64,000 nt of DNA, taken from the NCBI GenBank assembly GCA_963837815.1, contig CAWIOS010000012.1, positions 372,001 to 436,000 of the forward strand. Reading direction: 5' to 3'. Position 1 is the stretch's first letter, and every line of letters starts with the position of its first letter. The position numbers and the translations under genes are program-made. The stretch comes from Fen-1273 sp963837815 (lineage in GTDB: Bacteria > Bacteroidota > Ignavibacteria > UBA10030 > UBA6906). A model generated the notes under the pieces. The model saw nothing but the letters and a program-made list of their open reading frames with translations. It was not told where the DNA came from and ran no database searches. Of the stretch, positions 36,059-43,576 are shown piece after piece.

Positions 36059-37114
36059 TTATTCTCCTTTGAGGAGGGCGATAATGCCCGGGGAAATCAG
36101 CTGTGCATCAAGCTCGTAGCGGGGATCGATCCCTCTCACCTTGCCGAATGCTTCCACTGCTTCCCTCTTCAGTTTCCCGTTTTCCGCACCTGCGAGAAAA
36201 TATTCCGCGGCGTAGGAACAGGCAAGAAAAGCGTACACATGAGGATTGTCGCTCCCGTTCTTCGTCGTCGAACTGAGATTCTCTATCGCTTCGGCGTACT
36301 CCCCGCGGAAGAACGCAGAGATCCCCGCGTGCGTCTTCTGCTCGAACGAGGCGATCGTTCCCAGGTACGACCCCAGATCCGGATAGGCGGGAGCGACGGC
36401 ACGGACGCGCAGAAACGCCGACTTCGCCCGGGTGGTTTTTCCGTCGTTGAGGAGCGCCACCGCTTCGCGGAACAGCGCAGACCCGGCCGTATCGGCGGCC
36501 GGGGTCGAGGATTCCCCGGCGGGTTCATGAGACGCCGGGGGATTCTCCCGTGGACGCGCCGCGGAGGCGATCGATTTGCCGGCGTTCTCATCCGATTTCC
36601 CCGCAGGGAGGAGACCGGGCTTCTTCCGGTCCGGTTGAGCGCTTTCCCCCGGATTCCCGGAAGGCTTCTGCTGCACGACCGGCGGCGGCTTCTGCTGGGC
36701 GACGGGGGGAGATTTCTGCTGCGCCGTCTGAGGGGCGGGCTTCTGCAGGAGTTCAAGGTACTGGGCCAGAAGAGCCGGAGCCCCTTTGTCCCGCTCTGCA
36801 TCATTGATCGCGCCGTCGTCTTTTTCCTTGTTCAGATCCGCACGGGCTTTATCAAGTTCGCCCAGCTTGTAGTATGCGATCCCCCTGTACAGGTACGGAA
36901 AATAGTCGATAAACTGGAGACTTGTCGTCCTCTTGTTCGCCTTCGAATCCGATTCATCATTGATGGCTTCGTTGAGGAGAGCCACCGCCTTCTGCAGGTC
37001 CCCCCCCTTTTCCATTGCCGCTCTCCGTCCCTCGTCATATTCGACATACCACTGGGCGAGAACGAGGCCTGACGGGAAGAGGAGAAGAAATATCACGGCA
37101 CAACGTCTGCTCAC
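36059..37114 (-). CDS. Exported TPR-containing protein 2 of the kinase operon
   Basis: A 351-residue secreted or periplasmic protein: signal peptide (CAVIFLLLFPSGLVLAQ), an N-terminal helical repeat part (AVALLNEAINDES and YFPYLYRGIAYYKLGELDKA are TPR-like), a proline/glutamine/lysine-rich linker around 125-210 with QQKPPP-type repeats, and a second TPR-like part (FREAVALLNDGKTTRAKSAFL and FFRGEYAEAIENLS). It is related in layout to the adjacent TPR protein at 37111; both open with WYV(E/S)YDE or WYVSYE. The ATG overlaps the stop of the upstream gene by four bases. Likely a protein-binding scaffold in the envelope. Confidence 0.75.
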   Translation of the reverse strand: MSRRCAVIFLLLFPSGLVLAQWYVEYDEGRRAAMEKGGDLQKAVALLNEAINDESDSKANKRTTSLQFIDYFPYLYRGIAYYKLGELDKARADLNKEKDDGAINDAERDKGAPALLAQYLELLQKPAPQTAQQKSPPVAQQKPPPVVQQKPSGNPGESAQPDRKKPGLLPAGKSDENAGKSIASAARPRENPPASHEPAGESSTPAADTAGSALFREAVALLNDGKTTRAKSAFLRVRAVAPAYPDLGSYLGTIASFEQKTHAGISAFFRGEYAEAIENLSSTTKNGSDNPHVYAFLACSYAAEYFLAGAENGKLKREAVEAFGKVRGIDPRYELDAQLISPGIIALLKGE

Positions 37115-38394
37115 TTTTTCCGGACTCCCTGGAAAACATCGAGCACATCCTTCGAAAACAGCGTCCTGTCGAGCGTGTAGGAGGGGTCGATCTCCAGCGC
37201 ACGCCGGAATTCCGCCTGCGCGCTCCGGAGAGACTCTTTCTCCTTTTTCCCCGCCGCGCGGTGCCGGAGGCAGTACGCCACCCCGAGATACGCGTGGAGG
37301 CCGGCGTCCTGTTCCATCCCCGCCTCTGCAGCGTTCAGAAGCCGGATCGCCTGTTCATGCCTTCCTTTCAGAAGCTCCAGGACGCCGTCCGAGAACTCCC
37401 GCGGCGGAGGGGGCCCCCCGGCACCCGTTTCCGACTGCTTCCCGATCCTGGCGATGTAACTGCGTGCAACGGAATTATACGGATCGATCACGAGGACGGA
37501 GCGGAAAACGGTCTCCGCCTTTGCATACTCCTCCCGGTTGAAGAGACGGACCGCCTCCGCAATCCTGTTGCTCACGCCCGTCTTGAGCTCCTCGGAGACT
37601 CCCCTTTTCGCCCCCGCGCTTTTCCTCCGCGCGTCGTCCAGGTCCGACCTGAGCGTGGCGGACTCCGGTTCAAGATCCGCCACCTCGCCCAGCCGCTCCG
37701 CGGTCTCAAAATAGTTCACCGCAAGCTGCCACATCCCCTGGTTGTAGTACGCGATCCCGAGATAATAGTACGGGATGTACGTGATGAACCACATGCCGTA
37801 CGTTCGCGCGTACCTGCGGGGAATGCCGTTGACGCTTAGCGCGGTCTTCAGGTTCTCGATCGCGTTCAGCCAGTCCCCTGATTCGATGTACGCGAGCCCG
37901 GTCTCATAACTGACGTACCAGGGGAGCCCGCCGGGAGAAACGGCAGATCCGATTTCAGGTGGCTCCGGATTCACTGTGACGGCCGGAGGCGCAACCGGCG
38001 TTGCCGGTTCTCCCGCGAGTTCGGCGCGGTGGGAAGTGAGAACCGCCAGTTCATCAGGAGCCTGCTGGATCTCGCCGTACTTCAGGCAGAGGTCGTACTT
38101 TTCAACAGCCTTTTGTTTTTCACGCAGGTGATAATACGCCTCGCCGATGTGGAAATACGGAAGATAGTTCACGAAACGGAGCCCGTACGTCTTCGCCTTG
38201 AGTTTGGGCACCTGCTTCGCAGCCACGGCTTCACCCAGGAGCGCGATCGACCCCTTCCAGTCCCCCTGTTCCTGCGCGGAAAGAGCCCGTTCATAGGAAA
38301 CATACCAGGGGGTCTGCGCCGACGCAGTCCCTGCGAGGAGGCAGGCGGCAAGTACCACAGCGGGGACAAGGGGATGCAGGCGTAAAGGGCCCAT
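37111..38394 (-). CDS. Exported TPR-containing protein 1 of the kinase operon
   Basis: A 427-residue exported protein with signal peptide (VVLAACLLAGTASAQ) and at least three TPR-like blocks. Two successive homologous units both contain WYVSYE, a GDW element (KGSIALLGEAV / LNAIENLKTAL), TYG(L/M) and YLPY/YIPYYYLGIAYY. A C-terminal block reads FRSVLVIDPYNSVARSYI and AQAEFRRALEIDPSYTL. An internal duplication is therefore evident. The start is three bases after the stop of the FadL-like gene, and the stop overlaps the next ATG, so translation is coupled on both sides. Function unknown; probably a docking protein. Confidence 0.75.
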   Translation of the reverse strand: MGPLRLHPLVPAVVLAACLLAGTASAQTPWYVSYERALSAQEQGDWKGSIALLGEAVAAKQVPKLKAKTYGLRFVNYLPYFHIGEAYYHLREKQKAVEKYDLCLKYGEIQQAPDELAVLTSHRAELAGEPATPVAPPAVTVNPEPPEIGSAVSPGGLPWYVSYETGLAYIESGDWLNAIENLKTALSVNGIPRRYARTYGMWFITYIPYYYLGIAYYNQGMWQLAVNYFETAERLGEVADLEPESATLRSDLDDARRKSAGAKRGVSEELKTGVSNRIAEAVRLFNREEYAKAETVFRSVLVIDPYNSVARSYIARIGKQSETGAGGPPPPREFSDGVLELLKGRHEQAIRLLNAAEAGMEQDAGLHAYLGVAYCLRHRAAGKKEKESLRSAQAEFRRALEIDPSYTLDRTLFSKDVLDVFQGVRKK

Positions 38395-38397
38395 GGG

Positions 38398-39696
38398 TCA
38401 GAACCGGATGACGAGCGAGCCGACCGCCGTGTTGCTCACCGAGGAGAGATCCGCGGCCAGATCGAACTGGACGTTGTTCGAGAGTATGCACCCCGCGCCG
38501 AACGTCCCGTGTGCATACGACTCGCCGCTCTGGAAAAGTCCCTGTTCGATCTTCCTGTTGAAGTCGGTCCCCGGGTTTCCGACAAACCGGATCCTGTTGT
38601 CGGGCTCCAGGTAGCCGCCCGCCCGGACGACGATGCCGGTGGTGTTGACGAAGAACACGTATTCCGCGCCGCCGTGATACTCCATGCCGTCATTGACGGC
38701 AAAGTCGGCCGGTGTTACCGACTCCGGGGTGATCGTCACCACGAAATTTTTCGTCAGGCTCGAGTAGTTGACGCGCACGACGTCGACGGCAAACGTCAGG
38801 ACATCGGTCGGCCGGTACGAAACGCCGATGCCGTACGAGGAGGGGATGTTGAAGTTAATCTGACTCTGCTTCGAGGAGTCGGCCGGGAAGTTCGTGAACG
38901 TATACGTCTGATTGAGCTTGAACGACGGCCTCCTTTTGTACGTCAGGCCGATCGAGAACTTCTCCGATGGCTTGTAGAGGACGCCGACGTTCAGGAAGAA
39001 ATCCGACGCATGATCGTCGATCGTCGCGATGTTCGCCAGCGTTCCGTCATTGAACACCGCGATAAAGTACCGGGCTATCGACGTCTGCATGTTCATCAAC
39101 GAGATGCCCCCCGAGATCCCGACGGAGAATGACTCCCGGAACCTGTAGGCGACGGTCCCGCCGTAATCGTCGACGTGCAGCCGCGTGCTCGATTTCGCCG
39201 GAAAGAAGAAGCTGCCGTCGGTGAACCCGGGCGCATATGATCCTTCCGTGAAGAAGTCGCTTTCAAAATTCATAAGCTCATGCCGGAAGAGGGCGAACGT
39301 GAACCGCCGCGCCGGAAAGACAACGCTCACAAACGACGGGCTCACCACCGCACTCTTGAAATCCCTGCTGACGAGCGAGAAATCCGCCGCGGTCCCGGTG
39401 GATGAGAAATTCCCCACGTGCGTGATAAACTGGATCGCCTTCCCCTCGAGGGAGAGCTCCGGCTTGAGCAGCGTCGTGAGTCCCGCGGGGTTGGCTTCAG
39501 ACGCCGTCGCATCGTCTGCGATCGACATGAACGCTCCCCCGATGCCGATGGCGCGCGCGCCGGGGTTGTTGAAGTTGAACCGGAACTGCGCGAAGTTCTC
39601 CGTGTTTGTCTGTGCAACGCCGGATGCGGCGATGCACACGAGCGCAATCAGGAGCGCGATTGCGCCGGCAGCAGGCGTACTGAGTGTCGTTCGCAT
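38398..39696 (-). CDS. FadL/PorV-like outer-membrane barrel
   Basis: A 432-residue outer-membrane protein: signal peptide, then NPGARAIGIGGAFMSIADDATASEANPAGLTTL, the classic N-terminal hatch motif of the FadL/OmpP1 and PorV families, then a 14-strand-type barrel. FadL proteins let hydrophobic compounds pass; PorV is part of T9SS and shuttles sorted proteins. The length is nearer FadL, and no further PorV feature is visible, so either is possible. GGGAG before ATG. Neighbours are a lipoprotein 15 bases upstream and TPR proteins downstream. With patatin at the operon end, a lipid-related role is plausible. Confidence 0.82.
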   Translation of the reverse strand: MRTTLSTPAAGAIALLIALVCIAASGVAQTNTENFAQFRFNFNNPGARAIGIGGAFMSIADDATASEANPAGLTTLLKPELSLEGKAIQFITHVGNFSSTGTAADFSLVSRDFKSAVVSPSFVSVVFPARRFTFALFRHELMNFESDFFTEGSYAPGFTDGSFFFPAKSSTRLHVDDYGGTVAYRFRESFSVGISGGISLMNMQTSIARYFIAVFNDGTLANIATIDDHASDFFLNVGVLYKPSEKFSIGLTYKRRPSFKLNQTYTFTNFPADSSKQSQINFNIPSSYGIGVSYRPTDVLTFAVDVVRVNYSSLTKNFVVTITPESVTPADFAVNDGMEYHGGAEYVFFVNTTGIVVRAGGYLEPDNRIRFVGNPGTDFNRKIEQGLFQSGESYAHGTFGAGCILSNNVQFDLAADLSSVSNTAVGSLVIRF

Positions 39697-39711
39697 CGTG
39701 TGCTCTCCCGG

Positions 39712-40194
39712 TTAGTGAACCGACCAGCGCGGTCCGCGCGTAAAGAAAAATGTGCTGTCCGTCTTCAGGGCAATTCCCGCGATCACGCGGACGAAAGGGG
39801 TGTCGGAGGCCGCGAGCGTAAAGGAGACCGAATCGGACACTTCCCCCGAGGACGCCGTAAGGCCCGGCGGAGGATTGGGACCGAAGCCGACAACCTGAAG
39901 CAGGTTGTCGCTGGAGTCAAACGTCGCGACGTCGGCATAGATGGCATACTGGCTTCTCGTCGCGTCGACGGCGGGATCGAGCGTGTAGTCCACCGCAAAC
40001 CGGATGACATACGCCTGGCCGGCATGCAGGGGCGTCGCGGGGGAAGGAGTCGCGAACTTCGAAATCGCCACGCCCGTGAACAGGTACGGAGGAGGCGGGG
40101 TCGTCGGGATGTCGTCCTTCGAACAGCTCAGCGCGGCAAGGACGGCACCGATCGCGAACAGCAGCGGCAGCGGACCGGGTCTGGCAATGTGCAT
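39712..40194 (-). CDS. Lipoprotein of the kinase operon
   Basis: A 160-residue predicted lipoprotein with a hydrophobic signal and lipobox LAALSC, then a short Pro/Thr linker (IPTTPPPPY) and a beta-sandwich-like body (GVAISKFATPSPATPLHAG onward) that resembles CARDB/FN3-type domains. No enzyme motif. GAGGAG before the ATG. It sits 46 bases after the kinase gene and 15 before the FadL-like gene, so it is probably co-transcribed and could be an accessory of that barrel. Confidence 0.72.
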   Translation of the reverse strand: MHIARPGPLPLLFAIGAVLAALSCSKDDIPTTPPPPYLFTGVAISKFATPSPATPLHAGQAYVIRFAVDYTLDPAVDATRSQYAIYADVATFDSSDNLLQVVGFGPNPPPGLTASSGEVSDSVSFTLAASDTPFVRVIAGIALKTDSTFFFTRGPRWSVH

Positions 40195-40240
40195 CAGAGG
40201 GCTCCTCTGTATGGTGTGTGTGCGTTGCCTGCGGAATTCG

Positions 40241-42028
40241 TTACTCGAATTTCGTCGTCACCCGGGCGTCGTCGAACCCGTCGAATTTCTTCGTTACCCG
40301 CTCCACTTCATTTCCCCTGATTGTCACGGTGTCGACGAGGGGCTTCGCAAACATCGGGTTCGTGACGTGAATATAGTACGACCCCTCGGGAAGCGCCAGC
40401 CGGCACGGGGTCCACATCTTTCCGGAGAGCGGGATCTCACGCCCGGTCTCACTCACGATTTTCGCGACCTCCCCCCAGGGGAGGACGTTGAGCGCGACAT
40501 ACCCCTCGGCGGCGGAGGGGACGTAGATCAGCGTTCTGTAGAGGACCGCTCCCAGGATCACGAGCGCGATTCCCCCCCCGATGACGTACCGGGTATTCCC
40601 CCGGCGGGGACCCAGTGTGTCAGGCCCCGGATGAGGGGTCCTTGCGGCCGCCGGTTTTGTCCGCTCCTGTTTCGGCGGGGACGCGGGCGCTTCGCGAGAA
40701 ACGGGAACGGTCGGTGGTGGCGTCAGCGATGGCGCCGCAGGTGGCGCCAGCGGCGCCATCCTTGACGCCATCTTTCCCCTCTCGGGTGCACCGAAGAGGG
40801 GGGCGGTGTCGCCGGACCTCCGCGTGGCGGCAAACCTTATGTCACCGGTTTTCGCAAACGCGATGGCATCCGCGACCTCCCGGCTCAGCCGGATTGCATC
40901 CGGGTGTTCCGGTTCCACTTTCAGGATATCCTGAAGGAGGCTGAAGGCTTTGTCCCACTGCTTCGCATCGATCTGCCGGCGGGCACCGCTCAGCCGCTCC
41001 TCGATAAAGACCTTCTTCGCCTCCCGTTCCTCCGCCGCGGTGATCTCGTTCCTCAGGCGCGCGATTTCCGTGCTCGCAGGGTCAAGGCGGGCCGCCTGTT
41101 CGACGAGATCCCTCGCCTTCCGGAACTTGTTCCCGCGGAGGAGCGCCCTGCTCTCGCTGATGAGCTTGCCGAGCCTCATCCTGAACTGTTCCATCTTCTT
41201 CCGCTCTTCCGCCCGGAGATCGGTGACGATGTTCTCCAGTGCGTCGGCGGCTTCCGCCAGGTCCTGGTACCGGTTGTCCGGATCCTTGGCCAGCAGCTTC
41301 GCCACAACCTCGCGAAGCCCGTTCCGGTGATCGATCTGCGTGTCGTCGATCCGTTCCGGCTCGTCGTAGACGATCTTGAACATCACCGCGGTCGGCACGT
41401 CGCCGGTGAACGGTTTCTTCCCGGTGAGGAGCTCGTAAAAGAGAACGCCGAACGAGAAAATGTCCGAACGCTTGTCAACGTGTCGCCCCTGGATCTGTTC
41501 GGGAGACATGTAGTACGGGGTCCCGATCACGGCGCCGGTCGTCGTCAGCGTGCTCGCGAGCGACCGGGCGATCCCGAAATCCATGATCTTGACTTTTCCG
41601 CTCCCCACGATCCGTATGTTCTGGGGCTTGATGTCCCGGTGGACGATCTCGTTTGCGTGGGAGTACGACAGGCCGCGGCAGATCTGTATTGCGTAGTCCA
41701 GCTTCTGGAGGAACGGGATCGGCTCGTTCCGTTCGATGAGCGCGGCAAGGTCGCTTCCCGTCAGGTATTCCATGACGATGTAGGGGCGTCCCTCATCCTC
41801 GCCGACATCGTACACGACGGTAATGTTCTCGTGCGAGAGCCTCCCCGCGGTCCGTGCCTCGCGGAAGAACCTCGACCGTATCTCGGGGACCGCGAGCATG
41901 AGGTCGGACATGACCTTGATCGCCACGTCGCGTTCCATCAACGAATCGTGCGCCTTGTACACGACCCCCATGCCGCCGCGGCCGAGCTCTTCGACGATAT
42001 CGTATTTTCCGATCCTGGTTACGGGCAC
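40241..42028 (-). CDS. Transmembrane Ser/Thr protein kinase (PknB-type)
   Basis: A 595-residue Hanks-type kinase. The kinase domain (8-270) has the P-loop GRGGMG, Lys38 of VAIKV, catalytic HRDIKPQN (Asp132), DFG (150-152) and GTPYYMSPEQI. A helical region with TPR-like pairs follows (280-390), then a Pro/Ala-rich linker, one membrane helix at about 487-507 and a small extracytoplasmic beta domain (YVALNVLPWGEVAKI through EGSYYIHVTNP) of PEGA type. PEGA-like ends are often substrate or envelope sensors. It heads a collinear operon of envelope genes. The start is GTG with AGAGGGAAC upstream. A near-consensus promoter lies 120 bases upstream. Confidence 0.92.
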   Translation of the reverse strand: MPVTRIGKYDIVEELGRGGMGVVYKAHDSLMERDVAIKVMSDLMLAVPEIRSRFFREARTAGRLSHENITVVYDVGEDEGRPYIVMEYLTGSDLAALIERNEPIPFLQKLDYAIQICRGLSYSHANEIVHRDIKPQNIRIVGSGKVKIMDFGIARSLASTLTTTGAVIGTPYYMSPEQIQGRHVDKRSDIFSFGVLFYELLTGKKPFTGDVPTAVMFKIVYDEPERIDDTQIDHRNGLREVVAKLLAKDPDNRYQDLAEAADALENIVTDLRAEERKKMEQFRMRLGKLISESRALLRGNKFRKARDLVEQAARLDPASTEIARLRNEITAAEEREAKKVFIEERLSGARRQIDAKQWDKAFSLLQDILKVEPEHPDAIRLSREVADAIAFAKTGDIRFAATRRSGDTAPLFGAPERGKMASRMAPLAPPAAPSLTPPPTVPVSREAPASPPKQERTKPAAARTPHPGPDTLGPRRGNTRYVIGGGIALVILGAVLYRTLIYVPSAAEGYVALNVLPWGEVAKIVSETGREIPLSGKMWTPCRLALPEGSYYIHVTNPMFAKPLVDTVTIRGNEVERVTKKFDGFDDARVTTKFE

Positions 42029-42154
42029 ACGTTCCCTCTCGGTATCCGGCCTGTAAACGCCCGGGAATCAACGGGGCCTGCCACAGGGTGCGAAACTGCG
42101 CGATGGAAGGGGTTCACCGACTTAATGCTCTAGGTTTGATGCCTTAAGTAATGT

Positions 42155-42183
42155 ATTCTACAAGAAGAACGGCACGTTGTCAA
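42155..42183 (-). promoter_or_regulatory. Promoter of the Ser/Thr-kinase envelope operon
   Basis: Minus strand TTGACA, 17 bases, TAGAAT, nearly consensus. It faces the divergent promoter at 42212, so the two share a 28-base core control region. Confidence 0.75.
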
Positions 42184-42211
42184 GGGGGGGAGCCGCCGGG
42201 CCATTCTCTCC

Positions 42212-42240
42212 TTGCAAAAGAGAGGGACAAACAATAGATT
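42212..42240 (+). promoter_or_regulatory. Promoter of the barrel-lipoprotein-receptor run
   Basis: TTGCAA, 17 bases, TAGATT. The leader to the ATG at 42313 contains CCTGTACAGG (a 10-base palindrome at 42246-42255), a possible operator just after the expected start of transcription. Confidence 0.65.
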
Positions 42241-42312
42241 GTTTACCTGTACAGGCACGTGTTCAGGCCTGCCCCGACAGATTTCAGGCCTCTCACCCAT
42301 CAAGGAGTAACC

Positions 42313-42966
42313 ATGAAACGAGTTATACTATTTTGTGCCTTCCTTGCCGTTTTCACGGCATCCGCCGGAGCCCAGGGACTCCGGTTCGGTGTCCAGGGAG
42401 ATCTCGTCAACTTTAATCTCGGCGTGGCCCAGACCAACGTCCAGATCCCGCAGGTAGGCAGCCTCGATGTCAGTTCACTTGTCAAGGAAATCTACGGACT
42501 TGGCTACGGGGGCGGAATTCACTTCGATGTGGATCTGGGGCTCCTGGCGTTCCGGCTCTCCGGCGATTACATCATGCTCTCGCCCGACAAGCAAAAATAC
42601 CAGTCATTACTCGGCCCGCTCGGTTCGCAGGTCACTATCGACGGGGGGCGCATCGATATTTATTCCGGCAACCTGAACCTGAAGTTCAATATCATCCCTC
42701 TCCCGGTTATCCATGTCTACCTCACCGGCGGCGCGGGAATAGTGGATATCAAGATGAATGATGCCAATCTCTCACTGGGCACAATCAAGCTTGCCACAGT
42801 CAAGGCGTTTGATACGCAGACGAAACCGACACTGAACGCGGGCGCCGGTGTCGACCTCAGGGTGGGTCCGATTGCGCTGTTCGCCGAGCTGAAAGTCAAC
42901 TTCATAATGACAACAGGGAAGACCAGCTCGGAAGTCCCGCTCGCAACTGTGGGGCTGACCTTCTAA
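42313..42966 (+). CDS. Small outer-membrane beta-barrel protein
   Basis: A 217-residue protein with signal peptide (ILFCAFLAVFTASAGAQ) and an eight-strand-type outer-membrane barrel of alternating residues (for example FGVQGDLVNFNLGVAQ, GGGIHFDVDLGLLAFRLSGDY and the last strand VPLATVGLTF ending in Phe). Similar to many OmpA-barrel-like hypothetical proteins. AAGGAG precedes the ATG. It is followed after 64 bases by a lipoprotein and a TonB receptor on the same strand. Confidence 0.75.
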   Translation: MKRVILFCAFLAVFTASAGAQGLRFGVQGDLVNFNLGVAQTNVQIPQVGSLDVSSLVKEIYGLGYGGGIHFDVDLGLLAFRLSGDYIMLSPDKQKYQSLLGPLGSQVTIDGGRIDIYSGNLNLKFNIIPLPVIHVYLTGGAGIVDIKMNDANLSLGTIKLATVKAFDTQTKPTLNAGAGVDLRVGPIALFAELKVNFIMTTGKTSSEVPLATVGLTF

Positions 42967-43030
42967 ACGGGACCGTGAATCCCGCTTCAATAGGGCGGGA
43001 CACTGCGATGTTTCGTTCTTTCAGAACAGC

Positions 43031-43576
43031 ATGCGTACGCCTATGAACCGAGTCCGGTATGCTGCAACGCTCCTCACGGTCCTTGTCCTCTTCTCCGCAG
43101 GGTGCGACCAGGGACTCGGGCCTCCCGATGAGCCGTCGGGGTTCAGCGGTGTAATTCGATTCAAGCACTGGCCTTCCGCCGACAGCGTCTGGGAACTCCG
43201 CATCGTCGCGTTCCCGTCGTACCCGAACGACAGCGCCAACATATTGATCGACGTCGCCCAGCGCCTTGTCAGCGTATATCCCCAGATCGGCCAACCCAAT
43301 CTCCTCAGTGACACGACACAGAAGGTCCTTTTCGCCGATTCGATCCATTACTCATTCACCACTTCGGGAACCACGCTCGGGGTGGGCGTCTACAATTATG
43401 TCGCACTCGCCTGGAGGCCTACATCGAATCTTTTCGATTGGAGGCCGGCCGGCGTCTATTCGACGGGCCCCGGGCCGTTCGACCCGGCCCCCGTGAGGGT
43501 GCTGCTGCACAAGATAATCACGGGGATCGACATTCAGGTTGATTTCAGTAATCCTCCACCCAAGCCCTGGCTATGA
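43031..43576 (+). CDS. Lipoprotein coupled to the TonB receptor
   Basis: A 181-residue predicted lipoprotein: signal with lipobox LFSAGC, then a beta-rich body starting GFSGVIRFKHWPSADSVWELR. No known enzyme motif. The stop overlaps the ATG of the TonB-dependent receptor by four bases (ATGA), which usually marks partners in one system. In related bacteria receptor-linked surface lipoproteins capture the substrate (SusD, HmuY or BtuG types), but this one matches none that I know. The start may be the ATG at 43031 or at 43043. Confidence 0.72.
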   Translation: MRTPMNRVRYAATLLTVLVLFSAGCDQGLGPPDEPSGFSGVIRFKHWPSADSVWELRIVAFPSYPNDSANILIDVAQRLVSVYPQIGQPNLLSDTTQKVLFADSIHYSFTTSGTTLGVGVYNYVALAWRPTSNLFDWRPAGVYSTGPGPFDPAPVRVLLHKIITGIDIQVDFSNPPPKPWL

